Assembly: GCF_022229015.1 (NCBI RefSeq)
Contig: NZ_JAKKFF010000069.1
Location: forward strand, 1 to 37,178
Source: Micromonospora foliorum
Lineage (GTDB): Bacteria > Actinomycetota > Actinomycetes > Mycobacteriales > Micromonosporaceae
Direction: 5' to 3'
Length of the DNA stretch: 37,178 bases
Below are positions 25,153 through 36,604 of the stretch, piece after piece. Positions within the stretch are counted from its first letter, which is position 1. Every line of letters begins with the position of its first letter. Under the pieces are notes generated by a model, which was not told the origin of the DNA, did not search any database, and worked only from the letters and a program-made list of their open reading frames with translations. The position numbers were made by a program, and so were the translations under genes.

Positions 25153-25472
25153 CACAGGTCCTTACCGGTGCTACGCGCGATGCGGACCTTCTGGCCGTTG
25201 TCGTCGATCCGGTAACCGACGCGGGTCGGCTTGCCGTCGGAGTCCAGGACCTGCACGTTCGAGACGTGGATCGGGGCCTCCTGAGTGACGATGCCGCCGG
25301 TCTTGGCGCCACGCTGGGTGGTGCTGATGCGGGTGTGCTTCTTGACCCGGTTCACGCCCTCGACCAGGACCTTGTCCTGCCGCGGGTAGGCCTGAATGAC
25401 CTTGCCCTTGGCACCCTTGTCCTTGCCGGCGATGACGACGACCGTGTCGCCCTTCTTGACCTTCACGGTCAC
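25152..25472 (-). CDS. rplX: 50S ribosomal protein L24
   Basis: 106 residues. One of the two assembly-initiating proteins of the large subunit. KOW motif in [20 protein letters not shown] at the N terminus, then [20 protein letters not shown]. The GTG start is supported by GGAGG 4 nt upstream and by the GTGA overlap with the rplN stop. The open frame continues upstream inside rplN but that extension is a shadow. Its stop overlaps the rplE start. Confidence 0.97.
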   Translation of the reverse strand: MTVKVKKGDTVVVIAGKDKGAKGKVIQAYPRQDKVLVEGVNRVKKHTRISTTQRGAKTGGIVTQEAPIHVSNVQVLDSDGKPTRVGYRIDDNGQKVRIARSTGKDL

Positions 25473-25837
25473 AACACCTCCGGCGCGAGGGAAATAATCT
25501 TCATGAACCGCTTGTCCCGCAGCTCCCGACCCACCGGGCCGAAGATACGGGTTCCACGCGGGTCCCCGCCGTCCTTGATGATGACGGCGGCGTTCTCGTC
25601 GAAGCGGATGTACGAGCCGTCCGGCCGACGCCTCTCCTTGGCCGTGCGAACGACGACAGCCTTGACGACGTCGCCCTTCTTCACACCGGCACCCGGGATC
25701 GCGTCCTTGACCGTGGCCACGATGACGTCGCCGATGCTCGCGTAGCGCCGACCCGAGCCACCGAGAACCCGGATGCAAAGGATCTCCCGAGCACCCGTGT
25801 TGTCGGCGACGCGCAGTCGCGACTCCTGCTGAATCAC
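25469..25837 (-). CDS. rplN: 50S ribosomal protein L14
   Basis: 122 residues, exact family length. Sits at the subunit interface with L19 and contacts h14 of 16S r[63 protein letters not shown] and [20 protein letters not shown] are diagnostic. GTG start after AGGAGA. It heads the spc part of the cluster after a 97-nt gap containing a stable hairpin. Confidence 0.98.
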   Translation of the reverse strand: MIQQESRLRVADNTGAREILCIRVLGGSGRRYASIGDVIVATVKDAIPGAGVKKGDVVKAVVVRTAKERRRPDGSYIRFDENAAVIIKDGGDPRGTRIFGPVGRELRDKRFMKIISLAPEVL

Positions 25838-25861
25838 GTCTATCTCCTATGTCTGCCGGTT

Positions 25862-25885
25862 CTCCGGCCGCCGTAGCGGCCGGAG
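25862..25885 (-). other. Intercistronic hairpin, rpsQ-rplN (S10/spc boundary)
   Basis: A perfect 10-bp stem CTCCGGCCGC / GCGGCCGGAG with a 4-nt loop sits in the 97-nt gap between rpsQ and rplN; a second smaller stem GCCCGACG-caa-CGCCGGGC lies at about 25901-25919. This is the classical border between the S10 and spc operons, so partial termination or processing here would separate the two. Confidence 0.65.
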
Positions 25886-25934
25886 CCTGGCGGAACCTAC
25901 GCCCGACGCAACGCCGGGCGAGCTCGAGCCTTCG

Positions 25935-26213
25935 CTACTTGGCCTTTTCCAGGATCTCCACGATCCGCCAACGCTTGGTGGCGCTCAGCGGCCGGGTCTC
26001 CATGATGAGAACCCGGTCACCGGTGCCAGCGGCGTTCTGCTCGTCGTGCACCTTCAGCTTGGCCGTACGGCGCATGATCTTGCCGTACAGCGCGTGCCGA
26101 ACCCGGTCCTCGACCTCGACAACGACGGTCTTGTCCATCTTGTCGCTGATCACCAGGCCCTCGCGGACCTTGCGGCGCGACCGCGCGGCGGCGGTGGCGG
26201 TCTCTTCGGTCAT
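25935..26213 (-). CDS. rpsQ: 30S ribosomal protein S17
   Basis: 92 residues. OB-fold primary binder of the 5' domain of 16S r[43 protein letters not shown] and [20 protein letters not shown] identify it. ATG overlaps the rpmC stop (ATGA). Confidence 0.98.
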   Translation of the reverse strand: MTEETATAAARSRRKVREGLVISDKMDKTVVVEVEDRVRHALYGKIMRRTAKLKVHDEQNAAGTGDRVLIMETRPLSATKRWRIVEILEKAK

Positions 26214-26446
26214 GATGCAGTCACCTCAGTCGGCGCGGCCGAGAGCCCCAGCTCACGCTCACGCATGATCGTGTAGATCCGGGCGATCTCCCGACGGATG
26301 ACCTGCAACCGCCGGTTGTTGTCCAGCTGCCCGGTTGCGGCCTGCACGCGGAGGTTGAACAGCTCCGCCTTGGCCTCCCGCAGCTTCGTGACCAGCTCCT
26401 CTTCGGAGAGCTCACGCAGCTCGGTCGCCTTAACGCCCGCTGCCAT
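26210..26446 (-). CDS. rpmC: 50S ribosomal protein L29
   Basis: 78 residues. Two-helix protein at the tunnel exit next to L23, part of the docking site for nascent-chain factors. [40 protein letters not shown] and [20 protein letters not shown] are typical. Its start overlaps the rplP stop and its stop overlaps the rpsQ start. Confidence 0.97.
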   Translation of the reverse strand: MAAGVKATELRELSEEELVTKLREAKAELFNLRVQAATGQLDNNRRLQVIRREIARIYTIMRERELGLSAAPTEVTAS

Positions 26447-26871
26447 CAGGATTCACCCACTTCGCGCGTAACAATGCGGCACTTCATCGGGAGCTTGTGG
26501 ATCGCGCGACGCATGGCCTCTCGCGCGGTCTGCTCGTTGGGGAAGGACATCTCGAAGAGAACCCGCCCCGGCTTGACGTTGGCGACCCACCACTCGGGCG
26601 AACCCTTACCGGAACCCATCCGGGTCTCGGCAGGCTTCTTGGTGAGGGCCTGGTCCGGGAAGATCGTGATCCAGACCTTGCCACCACGCTTGATGTGGCG
26701 AGTCATCGCGATACGTGCCGACTCGATCTGTCGGTTCGTCACGTACGCCGGCTCGAGAGCCTGGATCCCGAACTCGCCGAACACCACCCGGTTACCACCC
26801 TTGGACGCGCCACTGCGGTCCGGGTGGTGCGGCTTGCGGAAGCCCTTCGGGGGCTTGCGCGGCATCAGCAT
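26446..26871 (-). CDS. rplP: 50S ribosomal protein L16
   Basis: 141 residues. Binds near the A-site tRNA elbow and helps organise the peptidyl-transferase centre. [20 protein letters not shown] at the N terminus, then [40 protein letters not shown] and [20 protein letters not shown]. The first ATG is chosen because AGGAGG lies 8 nt upstream; the second ATG two codons later is too far from it. Confidence 0.98.
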   Translation of the reverse strand: MLMPRKPPKGFRKPHHPDRSGASKGGNRVVFGEFGIQALEPAYVTNRQIESARIAMTRHIKRGGKVWITIFPDQALTKKPAETRMGSGKGSPEWWVANVKPGRVLFEMSFPNEQTAREAMRRAIHKLPMKCRIVTREVGES

Positions 26872-26874
26872 CTG

Positions 26875-27744
26875 TCAGCCCTCCTGCTGCGTTTCTGCCG
26901 GAGCAGCAGTGGCGGCGACAGCTGCGCTGTCGACCGGCTCGCCGCTCGGCGTCTCGGCCTGCTGCGCGATGGTGGTCGCAGCAGCCCGACCGGCCTCGGT
27001 GCCACCAGCCGTGGTGCCGGACGAACCCGACCGGCCACGGCGCGGACGCTCGGGACGGTCGCCGCGCTCACCACGACGCGGGCGGGACGGACCGGCCTCG
27101 GCCGGAGCCTCCCGGCCCGGGACGGCGTCGCCCTTGTAGATCCAGACCTTCACACCGATCCGACCGAACGTGGTACGGGCCTCGAAGAAGCCGTACTCGA
27201 TGTTGGCCCGCAGCGTGTGCAGCGGAACCCGGCCCTCACGGTAGAACTCGGTCCGGCTCATCTCGGCGCCGCCGAGGCGACCCGAGACCTGAACCCGGAT
27301 GCCCTTGCAGACCGGGTTCTTCATCGCCGACTGCATGGCCTTGCGCATCGCCCGACGGAAGCTGACCCGGCTGGACAGCTGCTCGGCCACGCCCTGCGCG
27401 ACCAGCTGAGCGTCCGACTCGGGGTTCTTCACCTCGATGATGTTCAGCTGAACCTGCTTGCCGGTGAGCTTCTCAAGCTCTCCGCGGATCCGGTCGGCCT
27501 CCGCACCCTTACGGCCGATGACGATGCCCGGCCGGGCGGTGTGGATGTCGACGCGGACCCGGTCGCGGGTGCGCTCGATGTCGACCTTGGAGATCCCGGC
27601 ACGCTCGAGGCCCTTGGACATCATGCGGCGGATCTTGACATCCTCGCCGATGTAGTCCTTGTAGAGCTTGTCCGCGAACCAGCGGGACTTCCAGTCGGTC
27701 GAGATGCCGAGCCGGAACCCAGTGGGGTGAACCTTCTGACCCAT
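26875..27744 (-). CDS. rpsC: 30S ribosomal protein S3 with long C-terminal tail
   Basis: 289 residues. Lines the mRNA entry tunnel. KH domain at about 40-110 with the GxxG loop in [20 protein letters not shown], and the C-terminal S3 domain ending near [14 protein letters not shown] (about 212). The last 75 residues form a low-complexity tail, first Arg/Pro/Gly-rich ([20 protein letters not shown]), then Ala/Thr/Glu-rich. Tails of this kind are common in actinobacterial S3, absent in E. coli. It overlaps the rplV stop by one base (TAATG). Confidence 0.98.
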   Translation of the reverse strand: MGQKVHPTGFRLGISTDWKSRWFADKLYKDYIGEDVKIRRMMSKGLERAGISKVDIERTRDRVRVDIHTARPGIVIGRKGAEADRIRGELEKLTGKQVQLNIIEVKNPESDAQLVAQGVAEQLSSRVSFRRAMRKAMQSAMKNPVCKGIRVQVSGRLGGAEMSRTEFYREGRVPLHTLRANIEYGFFEARTTFGRIGVKVWIYKGDAVPGREAPAEAGPSRPRRGERGDRPERPRRGRSGSSGTTAGGTEAGRAAATTIAQQAETPSGEPVDSAAVAATAAPAETQQEG

Positions 27745-28202
27745 TACTCGGCGTCCTCCGTCTTGCTCTGCGCTTCGGCCGGTGCGGCCTCCGTGGCCGG
27801 GGCGGCCTTCTTCGCCGCGGCCTTCCTCGGCGCTGCCGGCGCGACCGCTTCGACCGCCACGGTGATGTGGCAGGTGCGCTTGCGGATTCGGTACGCCCGA
27901 CCCTGCGCCCGCGGCTGGAACCGCTTCATCGTCGGGCCCTCGTCCACGAAGGCCTCGCTGACGAGCAGCGCGTCGGGGTCCAGCCGCTCGTTGTTCTCCG
28001 CGTTGGCGATCGCGCTAGCGAGCACCTTGTACACCTGCTCGCTCGCAGCCTGCGGCGCGAACTGCAGCACCGTGAGCGCCTCCTTCGCGGGCAGGCCGCG
28101 GACGAGGTTGACCACCCGGCGCGCCTTCATCGGCGAGATGCGCACGTGCCGCGCAACCGCCCGCGCGCCCGGAAGCACCGGAGCGTCGCCCTTTCCTGGC
28201 AT
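27744..28202 (-). CDS. rplV: 50S ribosomal protein L22
   Basis: 152 residues. Core L22 at about 12-120: [40 protein letters not shown], and the long beta-hairpin ending [24 protein letters not shown] (split here), which reaches the exit tunnel and the macrolide region. An Ala/Lys/Glu tail ([20 protein letters not shown]) of about 30 residues follows. 41 nt after rpsS. Confidence 0.98.
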   Translation of the reverse strand: MPGKGDAPVLPGARAVARHVRISPMKARRVVNLVRGLPAKEALTVLQFAPQAASEQVYKVLASAIANAENNERLDPDALLVSEAFVDEGPTMKRFQPRAQGRAYRIRKRTCHITVAVEAVAPAAPRKAAAKKAAPATEAAPAEAQSKTEDAE

Positions 28203-28243
28203 CGCTGTAACCCCTTGTTCCCTCTATCCGTATGCCCGCGGCG

Positions 28244-28525
28244 TCAGCGCCGACGGCTCTTCCGGTCGTCCTTCTCGTGACCCTTGAACGTGCGGGTCAG
28301 CGCGAACTCGCCGAGCTTGTGCCCGACCATCGCCTCGGTCACGAACACCGGGACGTGCTTGCGTCCGTCATGCACGGCGATCGTGTGCCCCAGCATCTCG
28401 GGGATGATCGTCGAGCGCCGCGACCAGGTCTTGATCACGTTCTTGGAGCCCTTGTCGTTCTGAACTTCCACCTTCTTGAGCAGGTGGTCGTCTACGAACG
28501 GGCCCTTCTTCAGGCTGCGAGGCAT
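28244..28525 (-). CDS. rpsS: 30S ribosomal protein S19
   Basis: 93 residues, standard. Forms a complex with S13 in the 30S head. [40 protein letters not shown] and [20 protein letters not shown] are diagnostic, with a basic C terminus ([12 protein letters not shown]). 12 nt after rplB. Confidence 0.98.
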   Translation of the reverse strand: MPRSLKKGPFVDDHLLKKVEVQNDKGSKNVIKTWSRRSTIIPEMLGHTIAVHDGRKHVPVFVTEAMVGHKLGEFALTRTFKGHEKDDRKSRRR

Positions 28526-28537
28526 GTCTTATCTCCC

Positions 28538-29377
28538 TCAGCCGCGCTTACGCGTGGCGTAGCGACGGCGGACGATCAGCCGGTCACTCGGCTGGCCCTT
28601 ACGGCGGGTGCGGCCCTCGGGCTTACCCTGCGGGTTGACCGGGTGGCGACCACCGGAGGTCTTACCCTCACCACCACCGTGCGGGTGGTCGACCGGGTTC
28701 ATGGCGACACCACGGACGGTCGGGCGCTTGCCCTTCCACCGCATCCGGCCGGCCTTACCCCAGTTGATGTTCGACTGGTCGGCGTTGCCGATCTCGCCGA
28801 CGCTGGCGCGGCAGCGCACGTCCACCCGCCGGATCTCACCGGACGGCATACGAAGGGTCGCGTACGCGCCCTCGCGGCCGAGCAGCTGGATGCCGACGCC
28901 GGCGGAACGGGCCAGCTTGGCCCCGCCACCCGGACGCAGCTCCACGTTGTGGATGGTGGTACCGACCGGGATGTTGCGCAGCGGCAGGTTGTTACCCGGC
29001 TTGATGTCGGCGCCCGGGCCGGACTCGACGCGGTCGCCCTGCTTCATGTCCTTCGGCGCGAGGATGTACCGCTTCTCGCCGTCGGCGTAGTGCAGCAGCG
29101 CGATGCGCGCCGTGCGGTTCGGGTCGTACTCGATGTGAGCGACCTTCGCCGGCACGCCGTCCTTGTCGACCCGCTTGAAGTCGATCAGACGGTACTGGCG
29201 CTTGTGACCGCCACCGTGGTGCCGCGTGGTGATCCGGCCGTGGGCGTTACGCCCGCCCTTCTTCGGCAACGGAGCCAGCAGCGACTTTTCCGGCGTGGAC
29301 CGGGTGATCTCGGCGAAGTCCGCGACGCTGGAGCCACGTCGGCCCGGCGTCGTCGGCTTGTACTTACGGATAGCCAT
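28538..29377 (-). CDS. rplB: 50S ribosomal protein L2
   Basis: 279 residues. Large-subunit core protein needed for subunit joining and peptidyl transfer. [60 protein letters not shown] and the conserved loop [20 protein letters not shown] with its essential histidine. 12 nt after rplW. Confidence 0.98.
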   Translation of the reverse strand: MAIRKYKPTTPGRRGSSVADFAEITRSTPEKSLLAPLPKKGGRNAHGRITTRHHGGGHKRQYRLIDFKRVDKDGVPAKVAHIEYDPNRTARIALLHYADGEKRYILAPKDMKQGDRVESGPGADIKPGNNLPLRNIPVGTTIHNVELRPGGGAKLARSAGVGIQLLGREGAYATLRMPSGEIRRVDVRCRASVGEIGNADQSNINWGKAGRMRWKGKRPTVRGVAMNPVDHPHGGGEGKTSGGRHPVNPQGKPEGRTRRKGQPSDRLIVRRRYATRKRG

Positions 29378-29389
29378 TGTCTACACCCC

Positions 29390-29692
29390 TCAGCTGACCG
29401 GGCCGCCGAAGGCCTCGATACGGTCACCGTCAGCCAGCTTCACGATCGCCCGCTTGGTCGCCTTGCGCTGACCGAAGCCGGTCTTGGTGCGCTTGCGCTT
29501 ACCCTGGCGGTTGAGCGTGTTGACCGTCAGGACGCGGACGTTGAAGATCTGCTGGATAGCGATCTTGATCTCGGTCTTGTTCGCGTCCGGGTGCACCAGG
29601 AAGGTGTACCAGTTCCGGTTCAGCTCGCTGTAGCTCTTCTCCGAGACGACCGGCGCCACGATGATGTCGCGCGGGTCGGCGATCGTGCTCAC
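29390..29692 (-). CDS. rplW: 50S ribosomal protein L23
   Basis: 100 residues. Tunnel-exit protein, main docking site for trigger factor and signal recognition particle. [40 protein letters not shown] and [26 protein letters not shown]-type start overlapping the rplD stop by four bases. Confidence 0.97.
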   Translation of the reverse strand: MSTIADPRDIIVAPVVSEKSYSELNRNWYTFLVHPDANKTEIKIAIQQIFNVRVLTVNTLNRQGKRKRTKTGFGQRKATKRAIVKLADGDRIEAFGGPVS

Positions 29693-30339
29693 TTGCCACC
29701 CTCCTCGGTGGTCTCGGCGGGCACGCCCAGGAACTCGTCCAGGGCGTCCTTGGTGAAGACCACGTCGTCGGCCACCAGCACGTCGTACGTGTTCAGCTGG
29801 CCGGACTCGATCAGGTGCACGCGCGGCTCGTTGCGCAGCGACACCCAGTTCAGCTCGTCGGTGCTGCTCAGCACGACCAGGACCCGACGGGCCTCGGTGA
29901 GCTTGGTCAGCGTGGCCAGGGCCGCCTTGGTCGACGGCTTCTCGCCCGAGACGAACGCCTCGACGACGTGCACCTGCCCGGCGCGAGCCCGGTCGGAGAG
30001 GGCACCGCGCAGCGCGGCGGCCTTCATCTTCTTCGGGGTCCGCTGGCTGTAGTCGCGCGGCACGGGACCGTGCACGACGCCACCGCCGGCGAACTGCGGC
30101 GCGCGGATCGAGCCCTGCCGGGCGCGACCGGTGCCCTTCTGCTTGTACGGCTTCTTGCCGCCACCGGCGACCTCGCCGCGGGTCTTGGCCTTGTGCGTGC
30201 CCTGTCGGGCCGCCGCGAGCTGGGCCACCACGACCTGGTGCATCAGCGCGACGTTGGCCTGCACGTCGAAGATGTCCTCCGGCAGCTCGACCGAGCCGCT
30301 GGTGGTGCCTTCGACGGTGCGCACGTCAACGGTGGTCAC
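29689..30339 (-). CDS. rplD: 50S ribosomal protein L4
   Basis: 216 residues. Its extended loop (about 45-90: [40 protein letters not shown]) reaches the exit tunnel. In E. coli L4 represses the S10 operon through the leader; whether it does so here is unknown, although the rpsJ leader is long enough. GTG start overlapping the rplC stop. Confidence 0.98.
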   Translation of the reverse strand: MTTVDVRTVEGTTSGSVELPEDIFDVQANVALMHQVVVAQLAAARQGTHKAKTRGEVAGGGKKPYKQKGTGRARQGSIRAPQFAGGGVVHGPVPRDYSQRTPKKMKAAALRGALSDRARAGQVHVVEAFVSGEKPSTKAALATLTKLTEARRVLVVLSSTDELNWVSLRNEPRVHLIESGQLNTYDVLVADDVVFTKDALDEFLGVPAETTEEGGK

Positions 30340-31001
30340 TTGGCCGCACCGCCCTTCTTCACCTTGCTCTTGGCCGCGGTCCGGACCAGAACCAGCGCGC
30401 CCTTGGGGCCAGGAATGGCACCCCGGACGAGCAGCAGGTTGTTCTCGGTGTCGACCGCCTGGACGGTGAGGTTCTGCACGGTGTACCGCACGCCACCCAT
30501 GCGGCCGGCCATCCGGGTGCCCTTGAAGACACGACCCGGAGTGGCGCAGGCGCCGATGGAACCGGGCGAGCGGTGCTTACGCTCGACACCGTGGCCGGCG
30601 CCCAGGCCGTGGAAGCCGTGCCGCTTCATCGGGCCGGCGTAGCCCTTGCCCTTGGTCTTGCCGGTGACGTCGATGGTGACGCCGGCCGGGAACTCCTCGA
30701 CCGTGACTTCCTGGCCGAGCGAGTATTCCCCGGCGTCCGTGGTGCGCAGCTCGACGATGTGCCGGCGCGGCGCCACGTCCGCCTTGGCGTAGTGCCCGCT
30801 GATCGGCTTCTTGACCTTGCGCGGGTCGATGGTGCCGTACGCCAGCTGGACCGCTGAGTAACCGTCCTTCTCGGCGCTACGAACCTGGCTGATGACGCAC
30901 GGGCCGGCCTCGACCACGGTCACGGGAACAACACGGTTGTTGTCCCAGACCTGGGTCATGCCGAGCTTGGCGCCCAGGATCCCCTTGACTTGCCTGTCCA
31001 T
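30336..31001 (-). CDS. rplC: 50S ribosomal protein L3
   Basis: 221 residues. Early assembly protein whose loop approaches the peptidyl-transferase centre. [40 protein letters not shown], and the central extension [20 protein letters not shown] then [20 protein letters not shown]. Overlaps rplD by four bases and follows rpsJ by 11 nt. Confidence 0.98.
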   Translation of the reverse strand: MDRQVKGILGAKLGMTQVWDNNRVVPVTVVEAGPCVISQVRSAEKDGYSAVQLAYGTIDPRKVKKPISGHYAKADVAPRRHIVELRTTDAGEYSLGQEVTVEEFPAGVTIDVTGKTKGKGYAGPMKRHGFHGLGAGHGVERKHRSPGSIGACATPGRVFKGTRMAGRMGGVRYTVQNLTVQAVDTENNLLLVRGAIPGPKGALVLVRTAAKSKVKKGGAAK

Positions 31002-31012
31002 TTGTCCGGTCC

Positions 31013-31321
31013 CTACAGCTTGATCTCGATGTCGACGCCAGCCGGCAGGTCGAGGCGCATGAGCGAGTCGACCGTCTTCGGGGTCGGGTCGATGATGTCG
31101 ATCAGCCGCTTGTGCGTGCGCATCTCGAAGTGCTCGCGCGAGTCCTTGTACTTGTGCGGCGAGCGGATAACGCAGAAACGGTTGATCTCCGTGGGCAGCG
31201 GCACCGGGCCCGCGACCTGCGCCCCGGTGCGCGTCACCGTCTCGACGATCTTCCGAGCCGAGGAGTCGACGACCTCGTGGTCATAGGCCTTGAGCCGGAT
31301 GCGGATCTTCTGTCCCGCCAT
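31013..31321 (-). CDS. rpsJ: 30S ribosomal protein S10 (NusE)
   Basis: 102 residues from the ATG that gives [20 protein letters not shown]; a longer in-frame start has no family support. Head protein of 30S, also the antitermination factor NusE that pairs with NusB and Nus[21 protein letters not shown] and [20 protein letters not shown] are typical. First gene of the S10 operon, behind a leader of about 300 nt. Confidence 0.98.
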
Positions 31322-31626
31322 GGTGGCTTCTGTTCCTTCTCTCGATGCCGCTGTGTTGCGGGCGCCTGTACCGGCTGGCACAGGCCCACTTCGCCGACCC
31401 CCGCGGTCGGGCGTGTCGCGCCCTCGGGCCGAGCTCCGCCCCGTGGTTCCGGAGTGGTGCTGACCGCGCGGTGGGTCAAGGCGCCGATCGCATTACCGCG
31501 ACCAGAACGCCGTGCGAGGGTGGTTGGCGACTGGGCCGCCAACCACCCTACGCTCGACTGCCTCGCCACCCGGAGGTTCAGCGAAAGCCGAACACAGGCG
31601 ACGAACTGTCGTTACGCAACCTGACT
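31322..31626 (-). promoter_or_regulatory. Long 5' leader of the S10 operon
   Basis: About 300 nt between the predicted start and rpsJ, with no ORF. It contains a perfect 13-bp hairpin (31517-31549), a CCGACC/GGTCGG stem (31395-31410), and the sequence CCCGCGGTCGGGCGTGTCGC (plus strand, 31400-31419) that recurs in the rpsL leader. A leader this structured suggests post-transcriptional control of the operon. Confidence 0.55.
31517..31549 (-). terminator. Leader hairpin, possible attenuator or tuf terminator
   Basis: AGGGTGGTTGGCG (31517-31529) and CGCCAACCACCCT (31537-31549) form a perfect 13-bp stem with a 7-nt loop. tuf has no other terminator before the S10 promoter, so this stem, 123 nt downstream of the tuf stop, could end read-through from the str operon as well as attenuate S10 transcription. 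There is no U-tract. Confidence 0.6.
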
Positions 31627-31656
31627 AGTATGCCGCACGACCGGCGGCGGGTCTAA
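31627..31656 (-). promoter_or_regulatory. Candidate promoter of the S10 operon
   Basis: On the minus strand TTAGAC (31656-31651), an 18-nt spacer and CATACT (31632-31627). Modest match to consensus but the only AT-rich pair in the 350-nt gap. It lies just 16 nt after the tuf stop. Confidence 0.4.
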
Positions 31657-31671
31657 TCGGGGTTACCTAGC

Positions 31672-32865
31672 TCACTTGTTGATCTTGGTGACGAACCCGG
31701 CGCCGACGGTGCGGCCACCCTCGCGGATCGCGAACTTGAGGTTCTCCTCCATGGCGATGGGCTGGATCAGCTTCACCGACATGGACGTGTTGTCACCCGG
31801 CATGACCATCTCGGTGCCCTCGGGGAGGGTGACGACACCGGTGACGTCCGTGGTCCGGAAGTAGAACTGCGGGCGGTAGTTCTGGAAGAACGGGGTGTGC
31901 CGGCCGCCCTCCTCCTTGGAGAGGATGTAGACCGTCGCCTCGAACTCCGTGTGCGGGGTGTTCGAGCCCGGCTTCACGACGACCATGCCGCGCTCGACCT
32001 CGTCGCGCTTGGTACCACGCAGCAGCAGGCCGACGTTCTCACCTGCGCGGGCGTCGTCCAGGGTCTTCCGGAACATCTCGATCGCGGTGACCTTGGTCTT
32101 GAAGCTCTTCTCCTTGATACCGACGAGCTCGACATCCTCGTTCGGCAGGAGAACGCCGCGCTCCACGCGACCGGTGACGACGGTGCCACGACCGGTGATC
32201 GTGAAGACGTCCTCAACCGGCATCAGGAACGGCTTGTCAACCTCGCGCTCCGGCTGCGGGATCGAGGTGTCGACAGCCGTCATCAGGTCCAGCAGCTTGC
32301 CGGTCCACTCGGGGTCACCCTCGAGGGCCTTCAGCGCCGAAACCCGCACGACCGGCAGGTCGTCACCCGGGTACTCCTGCGAGGAGAGCAGCTCACGAAC
32401 CTCGAGCTCGACGAGCTCCAGGAGCTCCTCGTCATCGACCATGTCGCTCTTGTTGAGCGCCACGACGATGTACGGCACACCGACCTGACGGGCCAGCAGC
32501 ACGTGCTCGCGGGTCTGCGGCATCGGGCCGTCGGTCGCCGCGACCACCAGGATCGCGCCGTCCATCTGCGCGGCACCGGTGATCATGTTCTTGATGTAGT
32601 CGGCGTGCCCAGGGCAGTCGACGTGCGCGTAGTGCCGCGACTCGGTCTGGTACTCGACGTGCGCGATCGAGATCGTGATGCCGCGGGCCTTCTCCTCCGG
32701 CGCCTTGTCGATCTCGTCGAACGGCGTGTAGGGGTTCAGGTCCGGGTACTGGTCGTGCAGGACCTTGGTGATGGCCGCCGTCAGCGTCGTCTTACCGTGG
32801 TCGATGTGACCAATGGTGCCGATGTTGACGTGCGGCTTAGTCCGCTCGAACTTAGCCTTCGCCAC
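31672..32865 (-). CDS. tuf: Elongation factor Tu
   Basis: 397 residues. Delivers aminoacyl-tRNA to the ribosome. G-domain motifs in order: [10 protein letters not shown] (G1), [13 protein letters not shown] (G2), [15 protein letters not shown] (G3), [12 protein letters not shown] (G4), [12 protein letters not shown] (G5); then domains 2 and 3 ([32 protein letters not shown] at the end). GTG start with AGGAGG 6 nt upstream. It follows fusA by 212 nt with a large hairpin between. Only one tuf is in this window. Confidence 0.99.
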   Translation of the reverse strand: MAKAKFERTKPHVNIGTIGHIDHGKTTLTAAITKVLHDQYPDLNPYTPFDEIDKAPEEKARGITISIAHVEYQTESRHYAHVDCPGHADYIKNMITGAAQMDGAILVVAATDGPMPQTREHVLLARQVGVPYIVVALNKSDMVDDEELLELVELEVRELLSSQEYPGDDLPVVRVSALKALEGDPEWTGKLLDLMTAVDTSIPQPEREVDKPFLMPVEDVFTITGRGTVVTGRVERGVLLPNEDVELVGIKEKSFKTKVTAIEMFRKTLDDARAGENVGLLLRGTKRDEVERGMVVVKPGSNTPHTEFEATVYILSKEEGGRHTPFFQNYRPQFYFRTTDVTGVVTLPEGTEMVMPGDNTSMSVKLIQPIAMEENLKFAIREGGRTVGAGFVTKINK

Positions 32866-33015
32866 TGGTGTCCTCCTGTGGACTTCTTGGTTCGTACGCC
32901 CGGCGCGCCGGTCGGCGCTTAGGACTCTGTCGACAGCCTTTCCGGCCTGACGGCCGGAGAGCCTTTGTGGGTTCTGCGGCGATGAAGCCTACAGGCCCGG
33001 TCTCACGCGATCCGA

Positions 33016-33060
33016 TCGTGGTGGCCGCGGGCGGGTGAACCCTCCCGCGACCAACCACGA
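33016..33060 (-). terminator. Large imperfect hairpin between fusA and tuf
   Basis: TCGTGGTGGCCGCGGGCGGG (33016-33035) pairs with 33040-33060 across a TGAA loop with about three mismatches or bulges. It starts 18 nt after the fusA stop. A second short stem, TCCGGCC-tgac-GGCCGGA (32941-32958), is closer to tuf. In many bacteria tuf is made in large excess over EF-G, so partial termination plus an extra tuf promoter in this gap is plausible; I see no clear promoter. Confidence 0.6.
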
Positions 33061-33077
33061 ATCACCTGCTCAGAGCG

Positions 33078-35174
<2,097 letters not shown>

Positions 35175-35214
35175 TTCAATCCCTACTTATCGTCGTCTCG
35201 ACTCAACTGGTGGC

Positions 35215-35242
35215 GGTTCCGGCGCCCGAGGGCGCCGGAACC
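35215..35242 (-). other. Intercistronic hairpin, rpsG-fusA
   Basis: GGTTCCGGCGCC and GGCGCCGGAACC form a perfect 12-bp stem with a 4-nt loop (CUCG on the minus strand), 7 nt after the rpsG stop. Like the rpsD-rpoA stem, it begins within about 12 nt of a stop codon, which suits a 3'-end stabiliser or partial terminator. Confidence 0.7.
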
Positions 35243-35248
35243 AGGGTG

Positions 35249-35719
35249 TTACCAGCGGTAGTGCGCGAAGGCCTTATTGGACTCGGCCATCTTGTGCGTG
35301 TCCTCGCGCCGCTTGACGGCGGCACCGAGGCCGTTGCTCGCGTCCAGCAGCTCGTTCATCAGCCGCTCGACCATGGTCTTCTCGCGCCGGGCGCGGGAGT
35401 ACGTGACCAGCCAGCGCAGGCCCAGGGTGGTCGCCCGGGTCGGGCGGACCTCGACCGGAACCTGGTAGGTGGCGCCACCGACACGACGGCTGCGCACCTC
35501 GAGGGTCGGCTTGACGTTGTCCATCGCCCGCTTGAGGGTGACGACCGGGTCGGTGCCGGACTTCTCGCGGCAGCCCTCGAGGGCCGCGTACACGATGGAC
35601 TCGGCGAGCTGACGCTTGCCGCGGAGCAGGATCTTGTTCACCAGCTGGGTGACCAGCGGCGAGTTGTACACCGGGTCAGCGACCAGTGGCCGCCGCGGAG
35701 CGGGTCCCTTACGCGGCAT
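35249..35719 (-). CDS. rpsG: 30S ribosomal protein S7
   Basis: 156 residues from the ATG giving [20 protein letters not shown]. Nucleates the 30S head and lines the E site. [60 protein letters not shown] and the end [15 protein letters not shown] are standard. One base separates its start from the rpsL stop. Confidence 0.98.
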   Translation of the reverse strand: MPRKGPAPRRPLVADPVYNSPLVTQLVNKILLRGKRQLAESIVYAALEGCREKSGTDPVVTLKRAMDNVKPTLEVRSRRVGGATYQVPVEVRPTRATTLGLRWLVTYSRARREKTMVERLMNELLDASNGLGAAVKRREDTHKMAESNKAFAHYRW

Positions 35720-35720
35720 G

Positions 35721-36095
35721 TCAGCTCTTCTCCTTCTTCGCGCCGTAACGGCTGCGCGCCTGCTTGCGGTTGCGGACACCCTGGGTGTCCAGCGAGCCGC
35801 GAACGATCTTGTAACGCACGCCGGGGAGGTCCTTCACCCGGCCACCGCGAACGAGCACGATCGAGTGCTCCTGCAGGTTGTGACCGACGCCGGGGATGTA
35901 GGCGGTCACCTCGATCTGGCTGCTGAGCTTCACGCGAGCGACCTTGCGCAGCGCCGAGTTCGGCTTCTTAGGGGTGGTGGTGTACACGCGGGTGCACACG
36001 CCGCGCCGCTGAGGGGAACCCTTCAGCGCCGGGGTCTTGGTCTTGGTCGTCTTCGCCTGGCGGCCCTTTCGGACCAGCTGCTGGATCGTGGGCAC
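35721..36095 (-). CDS. rpsL: 30S ribosomal protein S12
   Basis: 124 residues. Decoding-centre protein and target of streptomycin-resistance mutations. [40 protein letters not shown] and [20 protein letters not shown] are visible. Both lysines that mutate in resistant strains (in KKPNSALRK and GRVKDLPG) are wild-type, so no rpsL-based resistance is predicted. GTG start with GGAG 8 nt upstream. Confidence 0.98.
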   Translation of the reverse strand: MPTIQQLVRKGRQAKTTKTKTPALKGSPQRRGVCTRVYTTTPKKPNSALRKVARVKLSSQIEVTAYIPGVGHNLQEHSIVLVRGGRVKDLPGVRYKIVRGSLDTQGVRNRKQARSRYGAKKEKS

Positions 36096-36383
36096 CGGGT
36101 TTCTCCGCTCCCTTCGGCCGCATCCGCGGCCGCGCCGTCTGCTCGTTAGCCGGCCTGATGACCGGCTCTCCTACATTCCGACCAGGGTCGCCTTGCGGAG
36201 ACCCCGGCACCCGCGGTCGGGCGTGTCGCCCTCGTCACGGTCCCGTTGCGACGCTCTCGCGTGCGTACCGGGTTTTTGTCACCGGCGCGCGGGTCGCCCC
36301 GCCCCGGATCCTTGCTTGTCGTGCCGCCGCCCGTAAGCCGGAAACAGCGCACGCACGAGTTGCCCGGGCATGCCCGGGCACAA
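36096..36383 (-). promoter_or_regulatory. Long 5' leader of the str operon
   Basis: About 288 nt from the predicted start to rpsL, no gene. Features: two tandem TGCCCGGGCA palindromes (36361-36380) directly after the start site, and the 20-nt sequence CCCGCGGTCGGGCGTGTCGC (36210-36229, plus strand) identical to one in the rpsJ leader. Read as RNA it can form GGGCG-aca-CGCCC followed by CCCG-accg-CGGG. Confidence 0.55.
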
Positions 36384-36389
36384 GGGGAA

Positions 36390-36418
36390 AGAGTACCTAC
36401 CACAACCGCCCAGGTCAA
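36390..36418 (-). promoter_or_regulatory. Promoter of the str operon
   Basis: On the minus strand TTGACC (36418-36413), a 17-nt spacer and TACTCT (36395-36390). Five of six -35 matches, ideal spacing and the TAnnnT -10 form make this the best promoter in the window. Region 36419-36604 upstream holds no other gene; TACACTTGTATTCGTA (about 36512-36497) is a further AT-richer patch. Confidence 0.7.
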
Positions 36419-36604
36419 AACGGAACGGCCCGGCGACTGTCTCACACCCGCCGGCCAGATCTCGTCCTGCCCCGTCGCCCGCGATGGGCACCTACGAATA
36501 CAAGTGTACCGGCTCCCCCGCAGAAGCACCCATCGCCCCCGGAGGGGACCGGAAGCCTTCCGCGGGAGACCCCCGTCAGGCGCCGGAGCTACCGGTGCTC
36601 ACCC

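Noticed and set aside
26497..30052. Two long plus-strand frames opposite the ribosomal genes rplP to rplD
   Set aside because: They cover highly conserved ribosomal genes on the other strand and have no recognisable domain.
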